In this document: positions 63,813-64,000 of the stretch, piece after piece
How the letters are laid out: each line of letters begins with the position of its first letter
Position numbering within the stretch: the first letter of the stretch is position 1
Program-made: the position numbers and the translations under genes
DNA from: Sphingobacterium paucimobilis HER1398
Lineage (GTDB): Bacteria; Bacteroidota; Bacteroidia; Sphingobacteriales; Sphingobacteriaceae
NCBI RefSeq assembly: GCF_000416985.1
Contig: NZ_ATDL01000007.1
Span: 144,151 to 208,150 of the forward strand
Length of the DNA: 64,000 bases
Direction: 5' to 3'
Notes under the pieces: model-generated
Told to the model about the DNA's origin: nothing
What the model saw: the letters and a program-made list of their open reading frames with translations, nothing else
Database searches by the model: none

Positions 63813-64000
63813 ATGTTCACTGTTTACATTCTTTATTCTGTAAGTCTTGATCGCTATTATGTCGGTTTCACGGGTAATCTGGTTGAGCGCCTGCGTCGGC
63901 ATAATTCGTATTCCAAGGGGTATACTGGTCGGGCCAAAGATTGGGTGGTGGTCTATGAGGAAGCCTTTGCGGATAAATCTGCTGCAATGGAACGGGAGGG
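63813..64000 (+). CDS. GIY-YIG nuclease family protein, copy 2, 3' truncated by window edge
   Basis: Second tandem copy of the gene at 63453; 62 residues are visible, the same as copy 1 apart from Arg to Glu in VVVY-R/E-EAF. All motifs seen so far (VYI, YYVG, RLRRH, AMERE) are intact, so at least up to the window edge it looks functional. The near identity points to a recent duplication or to gene conversion. Confidence 0.85.
   Translation, partial: MFTVYILYSVSLDRYYVGFTGNLVERLRRHNSYSKGYTGRAKDWVVVYEEAFADKSAAMERE

Larger units (their letters stand above)
63366..64000 (+). mobile_element. Tandem 360-bp units: GIY-YIG gene plus tRNA-Val-like 3' end
   Basis: The sequence from 63366 repeats from 63726 with a period of exactly 360 bp and continues past the window edge; in the 275 nt compared I found two differences (at 63958-63960 relative to 63598-63600, changing an Arg codon to Glu). 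Each unit holds the tRNA 3' half (T arm and acceptor), a terminator, a GIY-YIG gene, a D-arm-like sequence (GCTC..GTTGGTTT.GAGCA at 63688-63706) and the palindrome TCCCGACTAGTCGGGA (63707-63722), which stands where the anticodon arm should be. This looks like a small element that uses a tRNA gene as its home and recreates tRNA-like ends. Confidence 0.75.

Overview
This window comes from a Bacteroidota genome, most likely a Sphingobacteriaceae member such as Sphingobacterium or Pedobacter. The evidence is five SusC/SusD-type outer-membrane uptake pairs, a type IX secretion (T9SS) cargo with its PorP/SprF partner, a FecI/FecR-like regulator pair, almost no Shine-Dalgarno signals, and at least one promoter of the Bacteroidota form (TTTG, about 18 nt, TAnnTTTG). 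Nearly all genes lie on the plus strand. The species is inferred from gene families only.

Layout. (1) 1-11860: a polysaccharide-degradation operon. Two paralogous heparinase II/III-like lyases flank a T9SS sorted propeller/MBG protein and a PorP/SprF protein, and an acetyl-xylan-esterase-like hydrolase follows before a terminator. (2) 11953-23281: an ECF sigma factor, a FecR anti-sigma factor that looks N-terminally shortened, a SusC receptor with an STN signalling domain, SusD, a pappalysin-like lipoprotein that has lost its zinc ligands, two thioredoxin-like proteins and a START-like secreted protein. (3) 23752-29626: a second SusC, a SusD broken by a frameshift, and a lipoprotein. (4) 29737-33669: a mostly minus-strand accessory patch with membrane proteins, a small HTH protein, a 32-residue membrane peptide, and a decayed 42-bp tandem repeat array. 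(5) 34116-38894: a third SusC/SusD pair. (6) 39214-59927: a probable peptidoglycan/MurNAc utilization locus. A NamZ-SusC-SusD cassette is present twice in tandem, followed by a surface lipoprotein, a DUF187 glycosidase-like lipoprotein, a metallophosphoesterase fused to a PQQ propeller, MurQ etherase and a sodium:solute symporter. (7) 60046-62890: purine nucleoside phosphorylase and a putative porin. (8) 62950-64000: a tRNA-Val cluster running into tandem 360-bp units that each carry a GIY-YIG nuclease gene fused at its 3' end to a tRNA-Val-like sequence.

How it may work together. In region 6, NamZ would release MurNAc from the non-reducing ends of peptidoglycan chains. The two SusCD pairs would import fragments across the outer membrane, the symporter would bring the sugar into the cytoplasm, and MurQ would convert MurNAc-6-phosphate to GlcNAc-6-phosphate. 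The MurNAc kinase this route needs is not in the window. In region 2, the STN domain of SusC would signal through FecR to the ECF sigma factor, although the FecR truncation puts that circuit in doubt.

The most unusual feature is the tRNA/GIY-YIG tandem at the right edge. There the anticodon arm of a tRNA-Val-like sequence is replaced by a palindrome, and a related, older-looking relic sits upstream of the same tRNA cluster. The second is the 42-bp array at about 30.5-30.94 kb, which keeps a 14-codon periodicity but is interrupted by stops.
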